Assembly (NCBI GenBank): GCA_902527545.1
Contig: CABZPR010000008.1
Location: 1-47,991 of the forward strand
Length of the DNA stretch: 47,991 nt
Source: an uncultured Alphaproteobacteria bacterium
GTDB lineage: Bacteria > Pseudomonadota > Alphaproteobacteria > HIMB59
Direction: 5' to 3'
Numbering within the stretch: position 1 is the first letter of the stretch; every line of letters begins with the position of its first letter. The notes below the pieces were generated by a model. That model was not told the DNA's origin and did not search any database. It saw only the letters and a program-made list of their open reading frames with translations. Made by a program: the position numbers and the translations under genes. Below are positions 17,831 through 24,983 of the stretch, piece by piece.

Positions 17831-18714
17831 GTTTTTTTTAGCTTTAAATAATCTCTTGTCTCTTGGGGACTCATAATAGAGGAGCCCAACTCATGAACTA
17901 TTTTTATTGCCTTCTCAACTAATTGTGGATTAGTTGCAAGTTTTCCCTTTGATAAATATAAATTATCTTCAAGCCCAACTCTGGGATTACCGCCAAGTAA
18001 AACTGTTTGTGCAACAAAGGGCATTTCATTTCTTGAAATTGCAAAGCCTGACCAAATAGCATTTTTAGGCATGACATCTAACATTGCAATCATAGCTGTA
18101 GTTTTTGCTGGAGCTCCCCAAGGAATTCCTAAACACATTTGATATAAGGGTGGGTCGCTTAGTAGTCCTTCTTCATAAAGCTGAGCTCCAAACCACATGT
18201 TACCTAAATCAAATGCTTCAACTTCAGGTTTAACTCCAATTTCTTTTAATCGTTTTGCTGCTTTTCTTAAATCATTTGGTGTATTGACCGCCAACACAGA
18301 ACTATCACCAAAATTTAAAGTTCCAGCATCAAGTGTACATATTTCAGGTAGTAATTCCTCTACATGAGATATTCTTTCCATAATATTAGCCATATCAGTA
18401 TATGGACCAAAATCCATTGGGTTATCTCCTTCACCTATATCTAAATCACCTCCCATACCAGTTGTTAAATTAATAATTACATCAGTGTTACTCGATCTAA
18501 TTATTTCAACTACTTCCTTATAAAATTCAAATTTTCGACTAGGTGTTCCATCTTCCTCTCTGACATGAATATGAACTATAGATGCACCTGCTTGAGCAGA
18601 CTCTATTGCGGATTTTGCTATTTGTTTTGGAGTCTTTGGAAGATCAGGATGTTTTGATGCAGTGTCACCGGATCCATTAACAGCACATGTAAGAAATACT
18701 TTAGTTTTCATCAT
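17827..18714 (-). CDS. BKACE (beta-keto acid cleavage enzyme, DUF849)
   Basis: A 295-residue TIM barrel of the 3-keto-5-aminohexanoate cleavage family, which condenses a beta-keto acid with acetyl-CoA to give acetoacetate and a new CoA ester. Zinc ligands His48 and His50 are seen in VHIHVREEDG, and Glu249 in VGLEDN is the likely third ligand. One characterised branch cleaves 3-dehydrocarnitine to betainyl-CoA and acetoacetate, which would suit a betaine-type transporter and SDR next door, but the substrate class cannot be set by eye. Two adjacent ATGs are possible starts. It is divergent from the binding-protein gene across 133 bases. Confidence 0.9.
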   Translation of the reverse strand: MMKTKVFLTCAVNGSGDTASKHPDLPKTPKQIAKSAIESAQAGASIVHIHVREEDGTPSRKFEFYKEVVEIIRSSNTDVIINLTTGMGGDLDIGEGDNPMDFGPYTDMANIMERISHVEELLPEICTLDAGTLNFGDSSVLAVNTPNDLRKAAKRLKEIGVKPEVEAFDLGNMWFGAQLYEEGLLSDPPLYQMCLGIPWGAPAKTTAMIAMLDVMPKNAIWSGFAISRNEMPFVAQTVLLGGNPRVGLEDNLYLSKGKLATNPQLVEKAIKIVHELGSSIMSPQETRDYLKLKKT

Positions 18715-18813
18715 TTTGGATAGTATTACACTTAATTAACTATAAAAAAACATATTTCATAGGGTTTTGTTACCTATTGATGAATAAATTGCATATGTAC
18801 TTTGACTATTTTT

Positions 18814-18822
18814 TGCTAATAT
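18814..18822 (+). promoter_or_regulatory. Possible extended -10 promoter of the binding-protein gene
   Basis: TGCTAATAT matches the extended -10 form TGn-TAnnnT. No convincing -35 lies 16-18 bases upstream. A start of transcription near 18829 would leave a leader of about 20 bases. The element is weak evidence in such AT-rich DNA. Confidence 0.35.
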
Positions 18823-18833
18823 AAACTTTTAAT

Positions 18834-18840
18834 GGGAGGG
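18834..18840 (+). promoter_or_regulatory. Strong ribosome binding site of the binding-protein gene
   Basis: GGGAGGG sits 7 bases before the ATG at 18848 and fixes that start. It is among the strongest in the window, as expected for an abundant periplasmic binding protein. Confidence 0.8.
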
Positions 18841-18847
18841 ATAATCT

Positions 18848-19849
18848 ATGAGAATATCTAAAACAATTATTACTTTTATTCTATCCTCTATTCTTTTTAC
18901 CGCAACATTCAGTAAAGCTAATGCCGAAAAATTATTAGCAGCTATCGCTGACTGGACAGGTGGAGAGATTTCATGTCAAGTAGCTGTAAGCATACTTGAA
19001 GATGAGTTAGGATACGAAATTGATAGAATCGTATTTGCCTCAGGAACTGGCTTGTGGGAAGCTATTGCTGCAGGTGATATTGATTTTGCATGTGAGTCAT
19101 GGCCTAGTTACGCTGAAGCTGATGATGTTATGTTAAATGGCGACTTAATTCATGGTGGGGAAGTTAAAATGACTTACTCTGGTGATGGAAGTGTAAAATT
19201 ACTTGGAACTGTTGGTATTACTGGTATGTCAGATTATTATGTTCCAAAATATTGGGCTGATGCAAATCCAGATTTTTCTAGCTATGCTGATTTAAATAAA
19301 TTCAAAGAAGATTTTGCGACTATGGAGTCTGGTGGTAAAGGTCGATTAATTGGTTGTCCAGTTGCTGGTTGGAACTGTCATGATCAAAAAAGATTAGACC
19401 TACTTGGTTTAGACTTTGTTGCTGATGAATTAGGAACTGAAACAGCTGCTCTTGCTGAAGCGCAAGGTATGTACGATAGAGGTGAACCTTTCTTAATGTA
19501 TCTTTGGGAGCCTCATTGGTTCTTTGGTGTTAACGAATTAGTAGGTGTAAAATTAGCTCCAAATAAAACTTGTGATACCTTTACCGAGGCAAACAACTGG
19601 GAAACTTGTGGAGCTGACTATTGGCCAGCAACAGGTTGGGCTGTTGACTATCCAATGAACTACGGTAATCCTGATACATTTGCTAAACCAGAAAACCAAA
19701 AAGCACTTGAATTCTTTGGTAAAATGGCATTATCAAATGCAGATCAAGCAGCTATGCTCGTTAAAGTTCGTGAAGGTGGTGAACTTAATGATGTTGTTGC
19801 TGAATGGAAAGCAAACAATAAATCTACTTGGGAGAAATGGTTACCATAA
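18848..19849 (+). CDS. proX: Periplasmic glycine-betaine/quaternary-compound binding protein (OpuAC family)
   Basis: A 333-residue secreted solute-binding protein. Residues 1-26 form a signal peptide, probably cut after SKANA. The mature part begins KLLAAIADWTGGE and carries tryptophans suited to an aromatic cage for a methylated cation: Trp36, Trp85 (CESWPSY), Trp220 and Trp224 (LWEPHW). Several cysteines (43, 82, 170, 177 and two near 240-252) could form disulfides. It should feed the ATPase and fused permease at 10255-13510, though it is transcribed alone. A stem-loop follows the gene. Ligand could be betaine, carnitine, choline or a sulfonium such as DMSP. Confidence 0.92.
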   Translation: MRISKTIITFILSSILFTATFSKANAEKLLAAIADWTGGEISCQVAVSILEDELGYEIDRIVFASGTGLWEAIAAGDIDFACESWPSYAEADDVMLNGDLIHGGEVKMTYSGDGSVKLLGTVGITGMSDYYVPKYWADANPDFSSYADLNKFKEDFATMESGGKGRLIGCPVAGWNCHDQKRLDLLGLDFVADELGTETAALAEAQGMYDRGEPFLMYLWEPHWFFGVNELVGVKLAPNKTCDTFTEANNWETCGADYWPATGWAVDYPMNYGNPDTFAKPENQKALEFFGKMALSNADQAAMLVKVREGGELNDVVAEWKANNKSTWEKWLP

Positions 19850-19885
19850 TCCTAGGATAATCTAGATTTTTTATTTTATTTATTA

Positions 19886-19908
19886 GGCCCTGTATATATT
19901 GCAGGGCC
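19886..19908 (+). terminator. GC-rich stem-loop after the binding-protein gene
   Basis: GGCCCTG and CAGGGCC form a perfect 7-bp stem around a 9-base AT-rich loop, which can close further with a T-G pair. It stands out from its AT-rich setting. No T-run follows on either strand, so it is not a textbook intrinsic terminator. It may protect the abundant binding-protein mRNA 3' end or partly block transcription into the synthetase gene. Confidence 0.55.
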
Positions 19909-19933
19909 AACCTAATTACTCCGTTGATATACT

Positions 19934-21430
19934 TTGACAGACTCACTCTATTCAAATCTTGTTGAAACTAATTTAGACAATAATAAAACTTTTTTAATAT
20001 TAGATGATGGATCCGAGATTACTTATAAAAATTTCATAATTCTTGCATCAAAAATTTCTCACAAATTATCAAAGTTAGGTTTAAAATCAGGAAGTCACAT
20101 TCTTGTAAAGTCCGCCAAATGTAAAGAGACTTTAGCTCTTTATTTATCATCTATTCTTACTGGGTCAGTTTTTTTTCCACTTAATACAAGCTATACAGTT
20201 AATGAAACAATTTATTTTATAAAGGACTCAAAACCATCTTTTCTTATCTGTGATAAATCAGAAATAGATAGTTTAAAACCATTTTGCGATGAAATTGGCT
20301 GTAGAATTTTATCTTTAAATGCAAACGGAGTTGGAGAGATTACTGATGGTTTAGAAAACCTTGATAGTTTTTTTGAACCATCAAAAAGAACATATAATGA
20401 TTTAGCAGCACTTTTATATACCTCTGGGACTACAGGAAAACCTAAAGGTGCTATGTTAACTGAACAAAATTTAGTTTCAAACGCAAAAGAACTAATAAAT
20501 TTATGGAACATAAATCGCAATGATACTTTAATCCATTCACTTCCAATTTATCATACTCATGGATTGTTTGTTGCTATTAATACCTCCATGATAAGTGGGG
20601 CTACTATTAGATTTATAAAAAATTTTAATACAGACTCAATTATTGAAGCATTTAATTATTCAACTCTGATGATGGGTGTTCCAACTTTTTATACGAGATT
20701 GTTGAATGACAAAAGACTAGATAAGAAATTAACACAAAATATGAGATTATTTATATCTGGAAGTGCTCCATTGTTAAATCAAACATTTAAAAATTTTTAT
20801 AGAGTAACCGGTCATCAAATATTAGAGAGATATGGTATGACTGAAACTAATATGAATGCCTCTAATCCTTGTGATGGGGAGAGAAAAGCAGGATCAGTTG
20901 GTAAACCTTTAAAAGATATTAAAATAAGAATAAATAATATTCAAAGTGATAATAATAAATCAAAAAATGATATTGGAACAATAGAAATAAATGGTCCTAA
21001 TGTATTTAAAGGTTATCTAAATAATCCAAAAAAGACACAAGAGGCATTTACTAAAGATGGATTTTTTATAACCGGTGATATTGGATATTTTGATAATGAT
21101 GGATATCTATTCATATCTGGAAGAAATAAAGATTTAATCATAAGTGGTGGATATAATGTTTATCCTAAAGAAATTGAAGATATTATTAATCAACACGAAT
21201 TAGTTTTAGAGTCTGCTGTTTTTGGTATCCCTAATGACGATTTAGGTGAAGTACCTATTGCAGCTATAGTTATGAAGAATAATTCTACAGATTTAAATGA
21301 TCTTAAAGATTTTTTAAAAAAACACTTAGTGAAATATAAAATTCCATATAAATATATATTGTTGGATGAACTTCCAAAAAACGTAATGGGAAAAGTTCAA
21401 AAAAATACTTTAAAAGAAAAATATTCCTAA
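19934..21430 (+). CDS. matB: Malonyl-CoA synthetase (MatB-like acyl-CoA synthetase)
   Basis: A 498-residue AMP-forming acyl-CoA synthetase: YTSGTTGKPKG at 162-172, LPIYHTHGLFVA around 203-214, RLFISGSAPL at 271-280, the ERYGMTETNMNASNP block at 298-312, and the adenylation lysine near the end in VMGKVQKN. The ISGSAPL and TNMNASNP blocks are characteristic of MatB/ACSF3, which converts malonate (or methylmalonate), CoA and ATP to malonyl-CoA. The start is TTG at 19934: an in-frame stop lies three codons upstream and no better start follows nearby; no clear ribosome site is seen. It sits 85 bases after the binding-protein gene, beyond the stem-loop. Confidence 0.85.
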   Translation: MTDSLYSNLVETNLDNNKTFLILDDGSEITYKNFIILASKISHKLSKLGLKSGSHILVKSAKCKETLALYLSSILTGSVFFPLNTSYTVNETIYFIKDSKPSFLICDKSEIDSLKPFCDEIGCRILSLNANGVGEITDGLENLDSFFEPSKRTYNDLAALLYTSGTTGKPKGAMLTEQNLVSNAKELINLWNINRNDTLIHSLPIYHTHGLFVAINTSMISGATIRFIKNFNTDSIIEAFNYSTLMMGVPTFYTRLLNDKRLDKKLTQNMRLFISGSAPLLNQTFKNFYRVTGHQILERYGMTETNMNASNPCDGERKAGSVGKPLKDIKIRINNIQSDNNKSKNDIGTIEINGPNVFKGYLNNPKKTQEAFTKDGFFITGDIGYFDNDGYLFISGRNKDLIISGGYNVYPKEIEDIINQHELVLESAVFGIPNDDLGEVPIAAIVMKNNSTDLNDLKDFLKKHLVKYKIPYKYILLDELPKNVMGKVQKNTLKEKYS

Positions 21431-21463
21431 ATCCCAAAAATATTCTTTTTTTTAATAATTTTA

Positions 21464-22135
21464 ATGTATAAGTTTTATATGTCCTCTGCAGTGATATTTG
21501 GTGCTACTGGTTTAGTTGGCAGTTATTTATTAAAAAATTTAATAAATGATGAATATTATACTAGCATTAAAATTTTTACTCGTTCAGAAGTTAATATAAA
21601 ACATCCAAAATTAGAAATTATTAATACAGATTTAAAAAATGTTGAGAGTATTAAAGATCAGATTATTGCTGATTGTTGTTTTTTTTGTATTGGTACAACA
21701 AAGAAAAACTCTCCTGAAAGAAGTGAATATAGAAGGGTAGAGCTAGATTTACCCAAGGAAATAGCCCATATATGTAAATCTAACTCAATAAAGTCCTTCG
21801 TCTATATCTCATCTGGTTTTGCTGATCCTAATAATAAAGGTGAATATTTAAGGTTTAAGGGCTTAGTTGAAGAGGAGTTGAAAAGACTAAACTTTGATAA
21901 CCTTGGTATTTTAAGACCATCGTTTTTACTTGGTAAAAGAAAACAATTTAGACTTGCTGAGAAAATTGGAATACCCATTTTCAAGCTGTTAACACCATTA
22001 TTTTTAGGCCCCCTTAAAAAAATGAGACCAATTCATGCAAAAAAAGTTGCTAATGCAATGACAAATATTGTAAAGAAGAACTTAGATCAAACTACATATG
22101 AGTCTGATGAAATAGTTACGATTAGCGAATATTAA
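21464..22135 (+). CDS. NAD(P)-binding Rossmann protein (atypical SDR, HTATIP2-like)
   Basis: A 223-residue atypical SDR. The cofactor motif FGATGLVGSYLL lies at 12-23, and further family features are FCIGTT near 74, YISSGFADP near 114 (a Ser but with no Y-x-x-x-K in the classical place), and LRPSFLLGKRKQ near 150 as in NmrA/TIP30-type proteins. Such proteins sense or use NADPH, or act on unknown substrates. The ATG at 21479 (residue 6) would put the Rossmann strand at the usual distance from the start and is a good alternative. It lies 33 bases after matB and 13 before the HDAC-like gene. Confidence 0.8.
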   Translation: MYKFYMSSAVIFGATGLVGSYLLKNLINDEYYTSIKIFTRSEVNIKHPKLEIINTDLKNVESIKDQIIADCCFFCIGTTKKNSPERSEYRRVELDLPKEIAHICKSNSIKSFVYISSGFADPNNKGEYLRFKGLVEEELKRLNFDNLGILRPSFLLGKRKQFRLAEKIGIPIFKLLTPLFLGPLKKMRPIHAKKVANAMTNIVKKNLDQTTYESDEIVTISEY

Positions 22136-22148
22136 AAAATTTAAATCC

Positions 22149-23057
22149 ATGAAAAAACTAAATATTGTTTATAACGATAACTATGACATTCCTCTACCAG
22201 AGGGACATAGATTTGTTGGAACTAAATTTTCTGATTTATATAATTACATCAAAAACTCAAATTTATATACGAATTTAACAATTCATCAAAGTAAGTCAGC
22301 ACCTATAAATGATGTACAAGTAGTACACAACAGTGATTATGTTATGAATGTTGAAGAAGGTAATCTATCAAGAGATCAGGAGAGAAGAATAAATTTACCA
22401 TGGAGTGCTAGATTAGCTAAAAGATCTTTTTTAGCTATACAAGGCACACTACAAACATCTGAATTGGCGTTAAATTATGGTATTGCATGTCATTTAGCAG
22501 GTGGGACCCACCATGCTTTTAAAGATTGTGGATCTGGTTTTTGTGTATTTAACGATTTAGCCTATGCCTCGATAACTTTACTTAATCAAAAAAAAATAAA
22601 TAAAATTTTAATATTAGATTTAGATGTTCATCAAGGTGATGGAACTGCTTCTATTTGTGAAAATATTGATAATATTTTTACATGTTCAATTCATTGTAAA
22701 AATAATTTTCCATTTGACAAAAAAAATAGCAATTTAGATGTACCAATAGATGATGAAGTAGATGATGTTAAATATGTAAATATCCTCACAAAAACGCTTG
22801 ATCAAATTGAGTCTAATTTTACTCCAGATATTGTTTTTTATGATGCAGGAGTGGACGTTCACTCTAACGACGATCTCGGTAATTTAAACCTCACTGATGA
22901 TGGCATTAAAAAAAGAGATGAAATAGTATGTGAGTATTTCAAAGAAAAAAAAATACCTCTTTGTACTGTTATAGGTGGAGGATACAGCAAGAATAGACAG
23001 GAATTGGCATCTCGGCACTTCTCAATATTTGAAACTGTAAGTAAAACTTATTTATGA
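22149..23057 (+). CDS. HDAC-like zinc amidohydrolase (histone deacetylase family)
   Basis: A 302-residue arginase/deacetylase-fold enzyme. The catalytic tandem histidines are in GGTHHAF near 120, zinc ligands in LDLDVHQGDG near 156 (Asp and His) and in DAGVDVHSNDDLG near 235 (Asp), and the glycine loop IGGGYS is near 278. Bacterial members deacetylate small molecules (acetylpolyamines, acetoin-related compounds) or other amides rather than histones. The gene ends convergent with bioY with a 10-base overlap. Substrate unknown; the gene may belong with the two oxidoreductase/synthetase genes before it or stand alone. Confidence 0.9.
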   Translation: MKKLNIVYNDNYDIPLPEGHRFVGTKFSDLYNYIKNSNLYTNLTIHQSKSAPINDVQVVHNSDYVMNVEEGNLSRDQERRINLPWSARLAKRSFLAIQGTLQTSELALNYGIACHLAGGTHHAFKDCGSGFCVFNDLAYASITLLNQKKINKILILDLDVHQGDGTASICENIDNIFTCSIHCKNNFPFDKKNSNLDVPIDDEVDDVKYVNILTKTLDQIESNFTPDIVFYDAGVDVHSNDDLGNLNLTDDGIKKRDEIVCEYFKEKKIPLCTVIGGGYSKNRQELASRHFSIFETVSKTYL

Positions 23058-23605
23058 TTTTTTTGATTAACTCTCTGAATCAACCCAAAAATTATAGCTA
23101 TAGCTAATACAATCTTTAGGAATTCACTATACAAAAATGGCAATAAACCAAGATTTATAGCTTGTTCAAGACCTACAAAAAACGAAAGGTGACTAATACC
23201 ACATAAAAATATTACAAATGCACCAGCAAAAATAGTTGCAGATAACTTGATCAAACCTGTGTTTACTTCAGATTTGAGAATATATGCAATCATGAATGCA
23301 GAAATTACCATTCCGTATAAAAAACCGAATGTTGGAGAAAAAATGTAGCCAATTCCTCCACCATTAGCAAATAAAGGCAGTCCTAGCACACCTAAAACCA
23401 CATAAATTAATGTTGAATAAAACCCAATTATGCCCATTGATGCAGCTATAAAGAAAACAACCAAAGTTTGTAATGTCATTGGGACAGGGTAAAAAGGAAT
23501 AGAAATTTTAGAAGATACTGTCAGTAAAATCACTCCTAATATAGTCAAATAGTATTTAGAAAAGAAATTTGTGCCAAAGAGATTTTCTGTAATAGTTCTA
23601 CTCAT
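23048..23605 (-). CDS. bioY: BioY biotin transporter, substrate-binding S component
   Basis: A 185-residue membrane protein with about six helices and the BioY hallmarks: SIPFYPVPMTLQT near 31-43, YVVLGVLGLPLFANGGGIGY near 68-87 and SPTFGFLYGM near 90-99. It captures biotin for an ECF importer, or imports it alone as shown for some solitary BioY. No EcfA or EcfT gene is in this window. It is 8 bases downstream of the small gene at 23613-23825, so the two are probably cotranscribed. Its presence hints at biotin uptake in a streamlined genome. Confidence 0.92.
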   Translation of the reverse strand: MSRTITENLFGTNFFSKYYLTILGVILLTVSSKISIPFYPVPMTLQTLVVFFIAASMGIIGFYSTLIYVVLGVLGLPLFANGGGIGYIFSPTFGFLYGMVISAFMIAYILKSEVNTGLIKLSATIFAGAFVIFLCGISHLSFFVGLEQAINLGLLPFLYSEFLKIVLAIAIIFGLIQRVNQKNHK

Positions 23606-23612
23606 CGTATGT

Positions 23613-23825
23613 TTATCTTACTTTATCTTCGTCCTTATAAAATCTTGGATCAAATTCATCTAATTTTATACCTCTAAATGTTTTATAAAATGAGCCAAAT
23701 TTATAGCTACCAAGTTGCTCTAATGGTGTATTTGTGAACTTTGCTTTAGCTGCTTCCTCAGACTCAGCTTCAATAGTTACCTGAAAGTCATATGACATAG
23801 TCATATCAATAATAAATTTTCTCAT
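23613..23825 (-). CDS. Small conserved-looking cytosolic protein, function unknown
   Basis: A 70-residue protein with no signal or membrane segment. It reads as a beta-alpha-beta unit: MTMSYDFQVTIEAESEEAAK resembles the short DpnD/PcfM-like or dodecin-sized modules in which a strand of alternating hydrophobics is followed by an EAESEEAAKAKF helix. I cannot assign a family. GGAGGG (complement of 23831-23836) lies at good distance from the ATG and supports translation. It precedes bioY by 8 bases. Confidence 0.7.
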   Translation of the reverse strand: MRKFIIDMTMSYDFQVTIEAESEEAAKAKFTNTPLEQLGSYKFGSFYKTFRGIKLDEFDPRFYKDEDKVR

Positions 23826-23954
23826 AATTACCCTCCAATTAGTTAAATACCTTAAATATCATTATATTTAATGATTTAAACTAAAAAAATTGAGAAATAT
23901 TTATTTATTATACCTATTGGGAATGCATAAATCTTTGATATAAGAACAATAGTC

Positions 23955-24386
23955 ATGAGTAGAAAAATTTTAGTAATAAACGGTCCAAATCTTGAAATGC
24001 TCGGAAAAAGAAAAGAAAATATTTACGGTGATTTTACATTAAAAGACTTAGAGGAAGAAATTTCTAAAGAGGCTACTAAGTTAGACTGTATTGTTGAATT
24101 TTTTCAAAATAATGTTGAAGGAGAGTTAATAAACAAAATTAATGATTTGGATGAGAGTTATAATGGAATTATAATCAACCCTGGAGGATTTACTCACACA
24201 TCTGTAGCTCTTCACGACTCACTAGAAATTAAAAAAATACCAAAGATTGAGGTACATATTTCAAATATATACTCTAGAGAAGATTTCAGACAAAAGTCAA
24301 TCATTGCTCATGCTTGCCATAGTTCGATTTTAGGAATGGGCAAAAATGGATATATTTATGCCTTAAGGCATATAGTTAGTTTATAG
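23955..24386 (+). CDS. aroQ: 3-dehydroquinate dehydratase, type II
   Basis: A full-size (143 aa) AroQ, which removes water from 3-dehydroquinate in the shikimate pathway and forms a dodecamer in the cytosol. Signatures include INGPNLEMLGKRKENIYG at 8-25 with the catalytic Tyr24 and the loop arginine region, FQNNVEGELINKI near 49-61, IINPGGFTHTSVALHDSL near 75-92 and EVHISNIYSREDFR near 99-112, with the catalytic His100 in the last. It is transcribed alone, preceded by 129 AT-rich bases, and its end overlaps the convergent ATPase gene by 6 bases. Confidence 0.96.
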   Translation: MSRKILVINGPNLEMLGKRKENIYGDFTLKDLEEEISKEATKLDCIVEFFQNNVEGELINKINDLDESYNGIIINPGGFTHTSVALHDSLEIKKIPKIEVHISNIYSREDFRQKSIIAHACHSSILGMGKNGYIYALRHIVSL

Positions 24387-24983
24387 ATTTAGTATTTTTT
24401 TATTATCAATAACATCATCTTCATTATGAGTTACCATAAGTGCTATTTTGTTAAATTTTAATAAATTTTTATTAAAAAAATCTTTAGTTTTAAATTTTGT
24501 TTCTGTATCTAATCCATTAAATGGTTCATCTAATAAAATAACACTTGTTTCTAATAGCAAAACTCTTATTAACAAGACTCTACTTTTTTCACCACCAGAT
24601 ATTTTGTCAGGCATAGAATTAGCTATATGATCTAATTTGTTTTCTTTTAACAAATCAATAGCTTTTAAATTATTAGATTTATTTACAAAATTAAGATTTT
24701 GAATAATTGTCATATGTGGAAATAAAAGGTCATTTTGAAATATCATTGAAATATCTCTATCAGAAATTGATTTACTGTTTATGTGTATTTCATTAAGATA
24801 TAAATCTCCATTGTAAGAAAAATCTGACTCTTTATTTCCTAAAATATATTTTAAGAGAGTACTTTTACCTGATCCACTTGGAGCCATTAAAGTCCAAATT
24901 TCATTATGATAAATAGAAATATTAAAATTACTTATTAATTTTTTTGTTTTTAAACTAATGTTTATATTTTTACACTTTAACAT
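24381..24983 (-). CDS. ynjD: YnjD-type ABC importer ATPase (predicted thiamine uptake)
   Basis: A short (about 200 aa) ABC ATPase: Walker A APSGSGKST, Q-loop FQNDLLFPH, signature KISGGEKSR and Walker B ILLDEPFNGLD, with HNEDDV after the H-loop histidine. Size and gene order match E. coli YnjBCD. I place the start at the ATG at 24983, which overlaps the permease stop by 14 bases and begins MLKCKNIN; a longer form from 25034 would need an extra 17 hydrophobic, cysteine-rich residues read from inside the permease gene. It is the last gene of the ynjBCD operon. Confidence 0.88.
   Translation of the reverse strand: MLKCKNINISLKTKKLISNFNISIYHNEIWTLMAPSGSGKSTLLKYILGNKESDFSYNGDLYLNEIHINSKSISDRDISMIFQNDLLFPHMTIIQNLNFVNKSNNLKAIDLLKENKLDHIANSMPDKISGGEKSRVLLIRVLLLETSVILLDEPFNGLDTETKFKTKDFFNKNLLKFNKIALMVTHNEDDVIDNKKILNL

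Noticed and set aside
18802-18825. TTGACT and TATAAA before the binding-protein gene as a -35/-10 pair
   Set aside because: The spacing is only 12 bases, too short for a sigma-70 promoter; I list the extended -10 instead.
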